A stretch of DNA of 64,000 nt from Anas platyrhynchos (lineage: Eukaryota > Chordata > Aves > Anseriformes > Anatidae): contig NC_092603.1 of assembly GCF_047663525.1 (NCBI RefSeq), positions 1,095,501 through 1,159,500 on the forward strand, read 5' to 3'. The notes beneath the pieces are model-generated. The model was not told the origin of the DNA and did not search any database. It saw only the letters and a list, made by a program, of their open reading frames with translations. Position numbers and translations under genes: made by a program. Below, piece after piece: positions 1 to 9,025 of this stretch. Numbering within the stretch: the stretch's first letter is position 1; every line of letters starts with the position of its first letter.

Positions 1-43
1 CACCACAAACCCATGGTGGGGACGGAGGACTGGACCCCGCTAC

Positions 44-128
44 CTGCATCCCGGAGGGGTCCCGGCCTCTCCGCAGCACCCCGCTTGCATTGCCTGTCCA
101 AGGCCATGTAGCCATCCTCATCCTCCAT
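44..128 (-). CDS. hemITAM first coding exon (copy 1), gene body not in window
   Basis: An 85-nt first exon runs from the ATG at 128 down to 44, followed by a GT donor at 43-42. It encodes 28 residues starting MEDEDGYMALDR and ends in phase 1. The acidic DEDG stretch before Y-x-x-L is the hemITAM pattern of CLEC-2 and NKp80-type receptors, which signal through Syk. It is almost identical to exon 1 of the complete-looking gene at 62586. Any body exons would lie to the left of the window, so I cannot tell a live exon from an orphan. The sequence upstream of the ATG (129-270) also matches the 5' region of the other copies. Confidence 0.5.
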
Positions 129-289
129 GGCAGGCGGACACACAGCAGGTGGAGGGGACACGACGGAGTCCGGAGGACAGGAAACCAAAATGCTCAGAGC
201 TGCACCGGTGAAGTGCAAACCAGTGGCGGGGCCGGAGCTTCCTGCCACAGCTCGCAGCCGTTCAATGCCCCTCTTATATATGGAGTGGT

Positions 290-735
290 AATTCGTGTTG
301 AGACAATGGTTGATATTAATAAAGAAGGGGGAGATTTGGGAGTGTGGTCATGGGGGTCGGAAAGCCCTGTGGTTGAGATAACATTAGACTCTTAATGATG
401 AGGCCATCAGGAATATAAAAGAGTTTAGAGGGAACGAAGAAGGGTGATTCAGGAGACTCCATGCAGTCTCAGGGTTTCTTTTTCTCCAGCCATTAAAGCA
501 TGGATGTTTCTGGGTGTTTGCTGTTGTTGTTACATTCAAAGTTGTTTGACCAATGAAAAGTTGTTTTGAAAAGAACTGCTGTGGAGACAAGGTTATAAGA
601 GGGGAGCAAGCCCTCAAGATTATAAAAGGCCACAGGATGAAGTTATGTGATCAATAAAGAAGCAGGAAAAAGGAGTGAAGAGGAACAGACAGGCAGAATG
701 TAGACCAGAATGGGAACAGGCACTTTGATTGCCTC
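290..735 (+). mobile_element. LTR-like retroelement fragment, copy 1
   Basis: A purine tract (about 320-333) resembles a polypurine tract and precedes an LTR-like sequence. A CCAAT box lies near 550, TATAAAAG at 621 and AATAAA at 653, giving the order expected of U3-R. The same element recurs at 33310-33915 and 50860-51475, each time just upstream of a hemITAM exon. Only a few dozen bases of internal sequence precede the purine tract, so this is a remnant. Exact LTR ends were not determined. Confidence 0.55.
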
Positions 736-739
736 ATGA

Positions 740-1132
740 AGATAGTGTTATATATGGAGTCAAAATTCGTGTCGAGAAAATGGTTGATACTAAGAAAGAA
801 GGGGGAGATTTGGGAATGTGGACATGGGGGTTGGAAAGCCCCATGGTTGAGGTAACATTAGACTCTTAACGATGAGACTCTTAACGATTTGGCTGAACCT
901 ATCTTCATGAGGCAATCAATGTGCCTGTTCCCGTCCTGGTCTCCCTTCTGCCAGCCTGTTCCTATTCATTCCTCTTTCCTGCTTCTTTATTGATGACATA
1001 AGTTCATTGTGTTGCTTTTTTTTTACTATTTTTTTTTTATATTTTTTATTTTTATTATTATGTTGCGGACAGGCTCCCCTCTTTTACCCTTCTCTCCACA
1101 GCAGTTCTTTTCAAAACAACTTTTCATTGGTC
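740..1132. mobile_element. Second partial LTR plus an inverted LTR 3' half
   Basis: At 740-885 the purine tract and start of the LTR repeat in plus orientation. From about 886 to 1132 the sequence is the reverse complement of the LTR 3' half: the inverted AATAAA reads as TTTATT at 986, and the CCAAT region lies near 1120. The copies meet head to head at a short duplicated phrase (actcttaacgat) near 865-890. Confidence 0.5.
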
Positions 1133-1255
1133 AAACACACCCAGCGCTGTTTACTTGCCTTTTATAACTTTTATAGCTTTTATACCTTTTAGAAATATTT
1201 GTTTTATAAATATTACAAAATTGAGATTGAATTGAGACCTCATTTATAACAGCCT

Positions 1256-1425
1256 CAAGTAGTGCCAGGGGAGGTTCAGGTTGGAAATTAGGAGACATTT
1301 CTTTTCAGAAAGAGATGTCAAGCACTGGTACGGTTTGCCCAGGGAAGTGGTGGAGTCACCGTCCCTGGGGGTGTTCAAGAAGAGGTTGGACATGGTTTAG
1401 TGGGTGACATTGGTGGTAGGGGGAT
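1256..1425 (+). mobile_element. CR1 LINE 3' tail
   Basis: It contains the usual CR1 3' phrases: a 'ggggaggttcaggttgg' stretch, 'gcccagggaagtggtggagtcacc', and 'gacatggtttagtggg'. Truncated copies of this kind are abundant in birds. The same insertion lies at the same place in the paralogous segment at 34815-34990, so it predates that duplication. Confidence 0.75.
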
Positions 1426-1429
1426 GGAT

Positions 1430-2535
1430 TGGCCTCCATTTTGGGGGTCTTTTCTTGCCTGGATGACTGATCCGTTGAATATCTGAAGTGAAACTAGACA
1501 AGGGCCCACAAATGCTCCGCCTCCCTTCTGCCGTTTCCAGAAGCGGAACACAGTTGTGGTTTTCTTGCTCAGTACTGTTGAAATTTAACTCTTTGCTGCC
1601 CAAATGGTTTCATCCTCCTTCTCCCAGCACTTTTTTCCCCATCAGGTCCATCCCTTATGCTTCTGGCAGGGTCCTTCAGACTCCCCAAATGTGCAGAGAC
1701 TCAGCTGCATCATATGGGACTTGATGTCCTTTGGGATGTGGAGTCCTGCTACCGAAATCTTGCCAAGTAAACCCACAACAGATGGAAACAGGCTCCCCTT
1801 TCTGAGCCCCCAACCGTGTGCTTGCACATTCCAATAGGGAAAAATCATCTTGATCTCCTGGGGGTCGTCCTCGCCCCATCTTCCTTTTACCCTGTGAACC
1901 CACAAGAAAACAAACAAACTAACAAATAAAAAATAATCCTATTTTGAGGGGACAAAAGTTTTTTTTGAGCAGCCCACCAGACCTCAAACACCTTCAGAAA
2001 CTTTAGTTTTGCCCCAGGAAGAGGTGAGTCAAAGCCACATTACTGTGGCCCCCACTTTGCAAACTTTTGCAAAGTAGCTCAGAGGGAAAAACCTTGTATT
2101 GTAATGTATAAGGACATGCAGAATTACTCCCCCCGGGGGCCTTAAGCTCTCCCCACTGGGTTTGAAGAAAAATAACAAAAGGTTGCTTGCCTTCCACTCT
2201 ATTGTCAACAGGAAAATAAAAATTTGTAACAGAAGTTCAACGACCAATCAGTGTGGTTTGGAACTCTTTAGCCTTCTCGGTCAAGAAAGGGTTGGTTATA
2301 TGTATCTTGGTGAGAAGGCACTCCTACCACATCAGCTCTCAGCAGACGCTCCACCTCCGTTGCTGTTACAGGACTGCGCAACGAACAGGATAATTCACAT
2401 AGGACACCATTACTAGGCAGAGTGCTGCTGGGGTAAGTTCACGTTCTGAGAAGCTAAATTTGGGGCCAGCAGAGCAAGGAACGCTCAGCTCGGGTCTGAA
2501 ATGGGGAGGGAAGGAGCAGCCAGCCAGGATGGGTC
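1430..2535 (+). repeat. Promoter/5'-exon module, copy 1
   Basis: This is a low-copy module repeated at about 4170, 5345, 8335, 15017, 35000, 36950 and 40100, with an inverted partial copy near 61100. Its 3' part carries a conserved splice-donor-like site (GT at 2433, ggtaagttc), followed by a conserved block of about 100 bp. In the gene D copy the site lies 0.7 kb upstream of coding exon 1, so I infer the module is the 5' noncoding exon and promoter side of the CLEC2-like genes. There is no coding evidence. Confidence 0.5.
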
Positions 2536-2539
2536 TCCA

Positions 2540-3390
2540 TCTTCTTTCTTTCTTTCTTCTTAGTTTTTAAATATTTTTTATTCCTTTGTCCTCTCCCGTT
2601 TTTCCACCCTCTTTGTCTCTTTCTCGCCCTTCTTTTCGCATTTGTGCTGTTTTCTCTCATTAACCTCATGTTCTCTCCCTTTTTTAATTGTAAAACTGCC
2701 ACTTACGTGTTTCTGGGAGAAGACCCAAAAAAAACACACATTCCCAAATTCTTCCTTTTCAGCTGGCTTTACTGAAGCTTCTGCTGCCTCAAGGGCTGTG
2801 TGAATCTTCTTGCAGATAGTTAGAACTCCTAGGGTTTTGTTTTGTTTTCTTTTGTTTTGTTTTCTGGTTTTAAACATTTCCATCTGTTTTTGCTGGATAT
2901 TTTTGCCTGTTTGTTACTTTGGGAGAGCTTTCCGAGTTTCTCTTCTAGCTAAAGCATCTGGGTGCTTTCTTTGTGATTTTCCTGGGAGGGAATGAAAAGA
3001 AAAATAAAGATGAAATGAAGCAAAAACTAATACTGATCAGTAGAATTAATAATCTGGAGGGAGCTGCAGTAAAAAAGCAGACTGGGGGGAGAGGGATAAA
3101 ACCTGGGTACAAGCTCAGGCTCCTTTGAGTCTGCAGGGTGCAAAACCCACCAATGTGTGTGCTTTTTTCAAAGGAATTTTGGTTAATTTTACAATTGTTA
3201 CAAAATGGAAGGTTAACCAAAAGAGGGAAACAAACCCTCAACCTTTGGTCGGCAAAGTCCTTCCTTGTAAATTATTTTCCAACAACAATGCTGAGATCTG
3301 CGGTGCAAGAGCTGCTCTGTTTGAACAGCAACCAGCATGCTGTTCTATACTCAGAAAAAACCGCAGGGGAAACTGAGATAAGGGATGGCT
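2540..3390 (+). repeat. 5'-intron module of the CLEC2-like genes, copy 1
   Basis: A pyrimidine-rich stretch is followed by a block shared with 4490-4950, 23690-24260, 36240-36640 and 41320-41950. It includes 'gaagcttctgc' and 'tagaactccta' and, in this copy, the start of the sequence that precedes coding exon 1. No open frame of interest was seen. It is read here as intron between the noncoding exon near 2432 and the relic coding exon at 3950. Confidence 0.4.
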
Positions 3391-3949
3391 GCAAACCAAG
3401 AATGTCAGCACAAAGAGATGGTGGCTTATTTCCTCCTGTTTTTGTTTTTTTTTTTTTTTTTTTCAAATTCAGCTTCCTGCTTGCTTGAAGCCAGTTGGGG
3501 GAGGGTGTTCTGTCACAAACAGCTCAACTCCCTTTGAGCTTTGAGTCCTGATAGGCAATACACTTCTTTTGATTTCTTTTAGCATTAAAAGTCAGTTTAG
3601 TCAGTTTAAACTTCTTTCTCTTTTCTCCTTCTCTTTCTTTTTCTCCTTTTCTTTTTCTCTTTTTTTTTTTTCCCCTTCTCTTTCTTTCTTCATCTTTTCT
3701 TTCTCTTTCTCCCTTTCTTCCATCCTTTCACCCTTCCTCCATTGCCCTCCAGCAGACCACAAGCCCTCTCCCCAACCACGGTTTCCCCATGTCCCCTCCA
3801 GATCCCCACAAGTCCTCAGACCTGGGGGGCTTTGCTGGCCCCCCAACACTCAACCCTCTCCTTGCTTTCACAGTGTGCTCAGCCAGTTTTCTGCAAGAGG
3901 ACTGGATGTGCGGATGTGATCAGTGAGACCCGACATTTCCTTGCCAGCC
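3240..3949 (+). promoter_or_regulatory. Conserved region upstream of CLEC2-like coding exon 1 (relic copy)
   Basis: This matches the sequences upstream of the intact exon 1 of A1 (24770-25463) and A2 (42440-43143). It has a strong polypyrimidine run of about 120 bp at 3610-3740, then a C-rich leader ending at the ATG at 3950. Conservation across three copies marks it as ancestral promoter or 5' leader, but conservation alone does not show activity. Confidence 0.35.
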
Positions 3950-4034
3950 ATGGGGAAAGGAGCCCAAGAAAAAACTCACCCCGACCAAGAAGTACTGAAC
4001 CCTCCAAGAGATGCAGAAAAACAATGCAAATGGA
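3950..4034 (+). pseudogene. Orphan exon 1 of a CLEC2-like gene
   Basis: An open 85-nt exon starts at the ATG at 3950 and ends at a GT donor (4035). It is the same length and phase as exon 1 of A1 and encodes a tail starting MGKGAQEKTHPDQ. About 130 bp of the matching intron 1 follows, then the homology breaks near 4170 and runs into a 5'-exon module. No membrane or lectin exon follows in the next 20 kb, so this is a decapitated gene copy. Confidence 0.7.
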
Positions 4035-4169
4035 GTAATGCTGGGGGAAAGCGAGATCTGGCTCCGGTGCGGCACTGGTGGGATGGGCACCAGCCAGGGT
4101 GTTTTGGTGGGTGAGGACAGACTCTGAATTTTACCATGCTACCACCTCTAAATCCATCTGGAGGTCCTC

Positions 4170-4490
4170 AAACAAGTACATTTATAACAGAAGTTCAAGC
4201 TTCAGTGAAGTTTTGCCTTGAAGTTAGCCTTCTCGGTCAAGAGAGGATTGGTTACATGTATCTTGGCACTCCTACCACATCAGCAGTAGGCCCGCTGAGT
4301 GCTACCCCTCCTCCACTGTTACAGGACTTCACAAGGAGCAGCATGACTCACATAGGACACCAGAACTAGGCAGAGTGCTGCTGGGGTAAGTCCATGTCTG
4401 AGAAGCTAAATTTGGATCCAGCAGAGCAAGGAACACTCAGCTCGGGGCTGAAATGGGGAGGGAAGGAGCAGCCAGCCAGGGTGGGTCTCC
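4170..4490 (+). repeat. Promoter/5'-exon module, copy 2 (partial)
   Basis: Only the 3' third of the module is present. It carries the splice-donor-like site at 4386 and the conserved downstream block ending in 'ggagcagccagccagg'. It is joined directly to intron 1 of the orphan exon at 3950, so a deletion removed the rest of that gene. Confidence 0.5.
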
Positions 4491-4950
4491 ACCTTCTTTC
4501 TTTCTTTTTACTTTTTAAAGATATTTTTTTTTTATTCTTTTGCCCTCTCCCGTTTTTCCACACTCTTTGTCTCTTTCTTGCCTTTCTTTCACATTTGTAC
4601 TTTTTTTTTCCTCATTCTATTCTTGTTCTCTCCTTATTTTAATTCCAAAACTGCACATCTGTTGAGCTCGCATGCCACTCGTTTCTGTGAGAAGAGCCAA
4701 AAAAAACCCCGCGTTGCCCAAATTGTTCCTTTTCAGCTGGCTTTATTGAAGCTTCTGCTACCACAAAGGCTGTGTAAATTTTCTTGTAGATGTTTAGAAC
4801 TCCTAAGTGTTTTTTTAAGCCATTTTTAAACATTCACATCTGTTTTTGCTGTGCTTTTGTTTGTTTGTATGTTTCTTTGGGAGGGCTTTCCCAGTTTCTC
4901 TTCCAGCTAAGGCAGCCGGGTGCTTTCTTTGTGCTTTTCCTGGGAGGGAA
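4490..4950 (+). repeat. 5'-intron module, copy 2
   Basis: Similar to 2540-2990. A pyrimidine-rich start is followed by the 'ggctttattgaagcttctgc' block and the 'tagaactccta' phrase. No coding exon follows, because a retroelement fragment interrupts it at about 4955. Confidence 0.45.
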
Positions 4951-4954
4951 TTGT

Positions 4955-5345
4955 CATGGTTCCGCTCGAGTGGGCAGCCGAGCTCCACCACAGCCACTCT
5001 CTCACTCCCCCTCCTCAAAGAGGAATGGGGAGAAAATATGTGAAAAGGGCTCAAAGGTTGAGATAAGGATGAGAAAATCACTCAGTAATTATTGTAAGGG
5101 GCAAAACAGACTCAGCATAAGAAGACAGATAGTACGATATATTGCTCATTACTAACAAGCGAGAGAAGTGGGAAACAAAGGAAAGAAACCAAAACCACCT
5201 TCCCCCCCATCCACCCTCTTCTACCTCCTCCCCCTGAGCGGCACAGGGGAACAGGGGAATGGGGGTTATGGTCAGTCTACAGCGCTTTTTCTCTGCCGCT
5301 CCTTCTTGGTCACATATTAAACACATAAACACATATCTGGTTTGC
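4955..5345. mobile_element. Avian LTR-like fragment
   Basis: This segment interrupts the duplicated module. It contains a 'cactctctcactcccc' stretch and a run resembling 'aaaatcactcagtaatt', phrases I associate with widespread avian endogenous-retrovirus LTRs. No gag, pol or env reading frame accompanies it. The family was not determined, and orientation is uncertain. Confidence 0.4.
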
Positions 5346-5960
5346 CATATTTTGAGTGGCAAGCCACACCTCAAACATCCTCAAAAACTTCAGTTTTGCC
5401 CCAGGAAGAGGTGAAACCACATTACTGTGGCCCCCACTTTGCATGCAAACCTTTGCAAGCCAGCTCAGACAATAAAATGTTGTATTGGTGCTTTCAGCGT
5501 TACTGCAGTACATGCAGCATTACTCACCCCGGGGGCCTTAAACTCCTTCCACCGGCTTTCTTCAATAAAAGTAACAGAGGATTGCTTTCCTTTCGGTTTT
5601 GTTATCAGGAAAACATTTATAACCTGTGTTCAAGTGGCAGCCAGTGAGGTTTGAGTCACTTTACATATATTGGTCAAGAGAGGCATTCCTACTGCCACTG
5701 CTCTTCTGCAGGATCAGTAGGCTGAGCGATACTCCTCCTCTTGCTGTTAAGAAACACTTCCTGCACCAGCAGTAGCTACTCCTCTCGTACATTGAATTGC
5801 AGCACAAGCAAGGCATAAGACACCAGGAGTAGACACACTGCTCTTAGGGTAAGTCCACGTGTGAGCAGCAAAATTTGGGGCCGGCTGAGCAAGCAATGCT
5901 CGGCTAGGGGCTGCAATGGGGAGGGAAGGAGCAGACAGTCAGGAGGGGTTTCCATCTTCT
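5345..5960 (+). repeat. Promoter/5'-exon module, copy 3
   Basis: It runs from the 'cttcagttttgccccaggaag' phrase near 5390 through the splice-donor-like GT at 5849 to the conserved block ending near 5960. No CLEC2-like coding exon follows. The sequence changes to a unique segment instead. Confidence 0.5.
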
Positions 5961-5974
5961 TTCCTTCTTTTTTT

Positions 5975-6640
5975 TTTTTCTTTAAGAATTTTTATGTTCC
6001 TTTGCCCTCTCCCATTTTTCTACCCTCTATCTCTTTCTCGCTTTTCTTAATCTCTTATTCTCAAATTGGCAATTTGCAATGCCAAGGGGTGTCCAGGGCA
6101 GAAACCTTTGGCCATCTACCGATGGCTTTGCTGTCACATCTGCCCATTCAGAAATGGTTTCGTGCCCCTTCTCATAGGTGGTGGGCTGGGACCTATCCTG
6201 GCACATTCCCAATGAGATCTTGAGTGTCCGTGACACAGAAAGGAGGTGGGATGGGGATCCTACTCCAGCAGCCTTTGTCCTTCTTCCCCTATATTTTTTT
6301 GGGAGCTCCAAAACCTGGCTGGGCTCAGCCAGCTCGAAGCAGGTGATGGATTCAGCCCCGGCCCTAAAACCAGTGTGTTCCCCTTCCCAAGAAACAAACA
6401 TGGTTGTGCTCACACTGCCCCAGGGGAGACCTTTCCGACGGGCAAAAATGCAGTGGGAAGAGGGGGAAAGCACCAAAATGTATCCCAAAGTGCCCCTTGA
6501 TGCTGGAAATTGTGGGGAAGGCTGAGCCATATCCTCTATGCAACTAGCATAATGAGCTGTATCCTTTTTGAATCGATCTGAAAGGAACTCGTGGTGAGCT
6601 GGGGGTCGGCCTCTTATCACAGATAATTAACGATACGACT
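5975..6640. other. Unique segment with an unrecognised 197-codon open frame on the minus strand
   Basis: No paralogue of this stretch was seen in the window. The minus strand is open from 6620 to 6027 (197 codons), and the plus strand is also open over part of it (6178-6525), which weakens the coding case. The protein reading shows no motif, signal peptide or membrane segment I recognise. Treat it as unannotated sequence rather than a gene. Confidence 0.2.
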
Positions 6641-6690
6641 AGAGGAAATGGCCCCAAGTTGTACCAGGGGAGGTTCAGGTTGAAAATTTG
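6625..6690 (+). mobile_element. CR1 tail remnant at the edge of the minisatellite
   Basis: The phrases 'ggaaatggccccaagttg' and 'ccaggggaggttcaggttg' are typical of CR1 3' ends. The minisatellite begins within or directly after this remnant. Confidence 0.5.
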
Positions 6691-8332
6691 GCGCTTGGTG
6701 CTCTGTCGGCCCCCCCCCCCCGGGGCTTGGTGCTCTGTCGGCCCCCCCCCCCCGGGGCTTGGTGCTCTGTCGGCCCCCCCCCCGCGCTTGGTGCTCTGTC
6801 CACCCCCTGCCGGCGCTTGGTGCTCTGTCGGCCGCCCCCGGCCGGCGCTTGGTGCTCTGTCGGCGCCCCCCCCGGCGCTTGGTGCTCTGTCGGCGCCCCC
6901 CCCGGCGCTTGGTGCTCTGTCGGCCCCCCCCCCGGCGCTTGGTGCTCTGTCGGCCCCCCCCTGGCGCTTGGTGCTCTGTCCGCTCCTTCCCTCCCCGCCG
7001 GTTGGTGGTGCTCTGTCCGCCCCCACCCGCCGGCTCTTGGTGCTCTGTCCGCCCCCTGCCGGCGCTTGGTGCTCTGTCGGCCCCCCCCCGTGTCGGCGCT
7101 TGGTGCTTTCTCCGCACCCTGCCGGCGCTTGGTGCTCTGTCCGCCCCTTGCCGGCACTTGGTGCTCTGTCGCCCCCCCCCCCGTGTCGGCGCTTGGAGCT
7201 TTCTCCGCACTCTGCCGGCTCTTGGTGCTCTGTCCACCCCCTGCCGGCGCTTGGTGCTTTCTCCGCACCCTGCCGGCGCTTGGTGCTCTGTCGGCCCCCT
7301 GCCGGCGCTTGGTGCTTTCTCCGCACCCCGCCGGCGGTTGGTGCTATGTCGGCCCCCCCCCGGTGCTTGCTGCTCTGTCGGCCCCTCCCCCGGCGCTTGG
7401 TGCTCTGTCCACCCCTTCGGCGCTTGGTGCTCTGTCGGCCCCCCCACCCGGCGCTTGGTGCTCTGTCGGCCCCCCCCTGGCGCTTGGTGCTCTGTCCACC
7501 CCCTGCCGGCGCTTGGTGCTCTGTCGGCCCCCGCCCCCGGCGCTTGCTTCTTTGTCCGCCCCCCCTCCCCGGCGCTTGCTGGTGCTCCGTCCGCCCCCCC
7601 CCCCCACGGCGTTTGGTACTCTGTCGGACACCCCCGCCGGCGCTTGGTGCTTTCTCCGCACCCTGCCGGCGCTTGGTGCTTTCTCCGCACCCTTCCGGCG
7701 CTTGGAGCTCTGTCCGCACCCTGCCGGCGCTTGGTGCTTTCTCCGCACCCTGCCGGCGCTTGGTGCTCTATCGGCCCCCCCCCGGTGCTTGCTGCTCTGT
7801 CGGCCCCCCCCCCGGCGCTTGGTGCTCTGTCCAATCTGCCGGCGCTTGGTGTTCTGTCGGCCCCCCCCCTGCCGGCGCTTGGTGCTTTCTCCGCACCCTG
7901 CCGGCTCTTCGTTCTCTGTCGGCCCTCTGCCGGCGCTTGGTGCTCTGTCCGCCCCCCCCCCGCCGGCGCTTTTTGCTTTCTCCGCACCCTGCCGGCGCTT
8001 GGTTCTCTGTCGGCCCCCCCCCCGTGCTTGCTGCTCTTTCGGCCCCCCCCCCGGCGCTTGGTGCTCTGTCCACCCCCCCGGCGCTTGGTTCTCTGTCAGC
8101 CCCCCCCCGCGGCGCTTGGTGCTCTGTCCGCCCCCTGCCGGCGCTTGGTGCTCTGTCGCCCCCCCCCCACCGTCGCTTGGGGCTCCGTCTGCCCCCTCCC
8201 CACCCCCGGTGCTTGGTGCTCTGTCCGCCCCCCACCGGCGCTTGGTGCTCCGTACGCCCCCCCCCCCTCGGCGCTTGGGGCTCTCGCTTGGTGCTCTGTC
8301 GGCCCTCCTCCTCCACCCCGGCGCTTCGGGCT
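6690..8332. repeat. 29-bp C-rich minisatellite, array 1
   Basis: The repeat unit is about 29 bp with the core 'cggcgcttggtgctctgtc' followed by a C tract. Main variants carry 'tttctccgcaccctg' or a run of 7-16 C in the second half. Units are imperfect and variant types are interspersed. No stop codon occurs in the unit on either strand, and 29 is not a multiple of 3, so all six frames stay open over long distances. The minus strand is rich in G runs. The same array occurs almost unchanged at the end of array 2. Confidence 0.95.
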
Positions 8333-8334
8333 TT

Positions 8335-9025
8335 TTTGAGGGGACAAAAGGATATTTTGAGTGGCAAACCAGACCTCAAATATCCTCAAAAGCTTCAGTT
8401 TTGCCCCAGGAAGAGTTGAGTCAAAGGCAAATTACCCCCAATTTGCATGCAAAATCTTTGCAAGCCAGCTCACACAAATACGTACTGGTGCTTTCAGGGT
8501 TAATGCAGCGTTACTCCTCCTGGGCACCTTAAGCTCCTCCCACTGCCGTTTTGCAATAAAAAGACGGCGGCGCGGGTGCCATCAGGAAAACCTTTTTTTT
8601 TACCCACGTTGAAGTTGCAGCCACTGAGGTTTTTCAGTTCGGAAGCCTTACTATTTAAGACAGGATTTGGTTAATATCTTCAGGTATTCCTACTGCAAGT
8701 GCTTCCGTATGATCACAGGCTGAGTGATACCACTCCCTCGCTGCTACATGACACTGTTGCAGGAGCAGGATAACACAAGCACCGTTCCTTCTCTCATTCC
8801 TTAAATTGGAGCAAAACCAAGAAGACACCAGGAGTAGACCCACTGCTCTTAGGGTGAGTCCATGTTGGAGCGGCAAAATTCGGGGCTGGCTGAGCAAGCA
8901 ACGCTCGGCTAGGGACTGAAATGGGGAGGGAAGGAGCAGCCAGCCAGGGCAGGTTTCCATCTTTTTCCTTTATCCTCTCTCCTCTCGCTTTGCTCTCTCC
9001 CCCCCCTCCGCTTTGCTCCCCTCCC
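8335..9025 (+). repeat. Promoter/5'-exon module between arrays, copy 4
   Basis: A non-satellite spacer with the module's 'cttcagttttgccccaggaag' phrase (near 8391), the splice-donor-like GT at 8853 and the conserved downstream block. It ends in the pyrimidine-rich stretch where array 2 begins. It is repeated, apparently without change, at 15017-15707. Confidence 0.6.

Noticed and set aside
3569-3919. Phe/Ser-rich open frame upstream of the orphan exon
   Set aside because: It is translation of the polypyrimidine tract, which is repeated in the A1 and A2 upstream regions with different lengths and frames.
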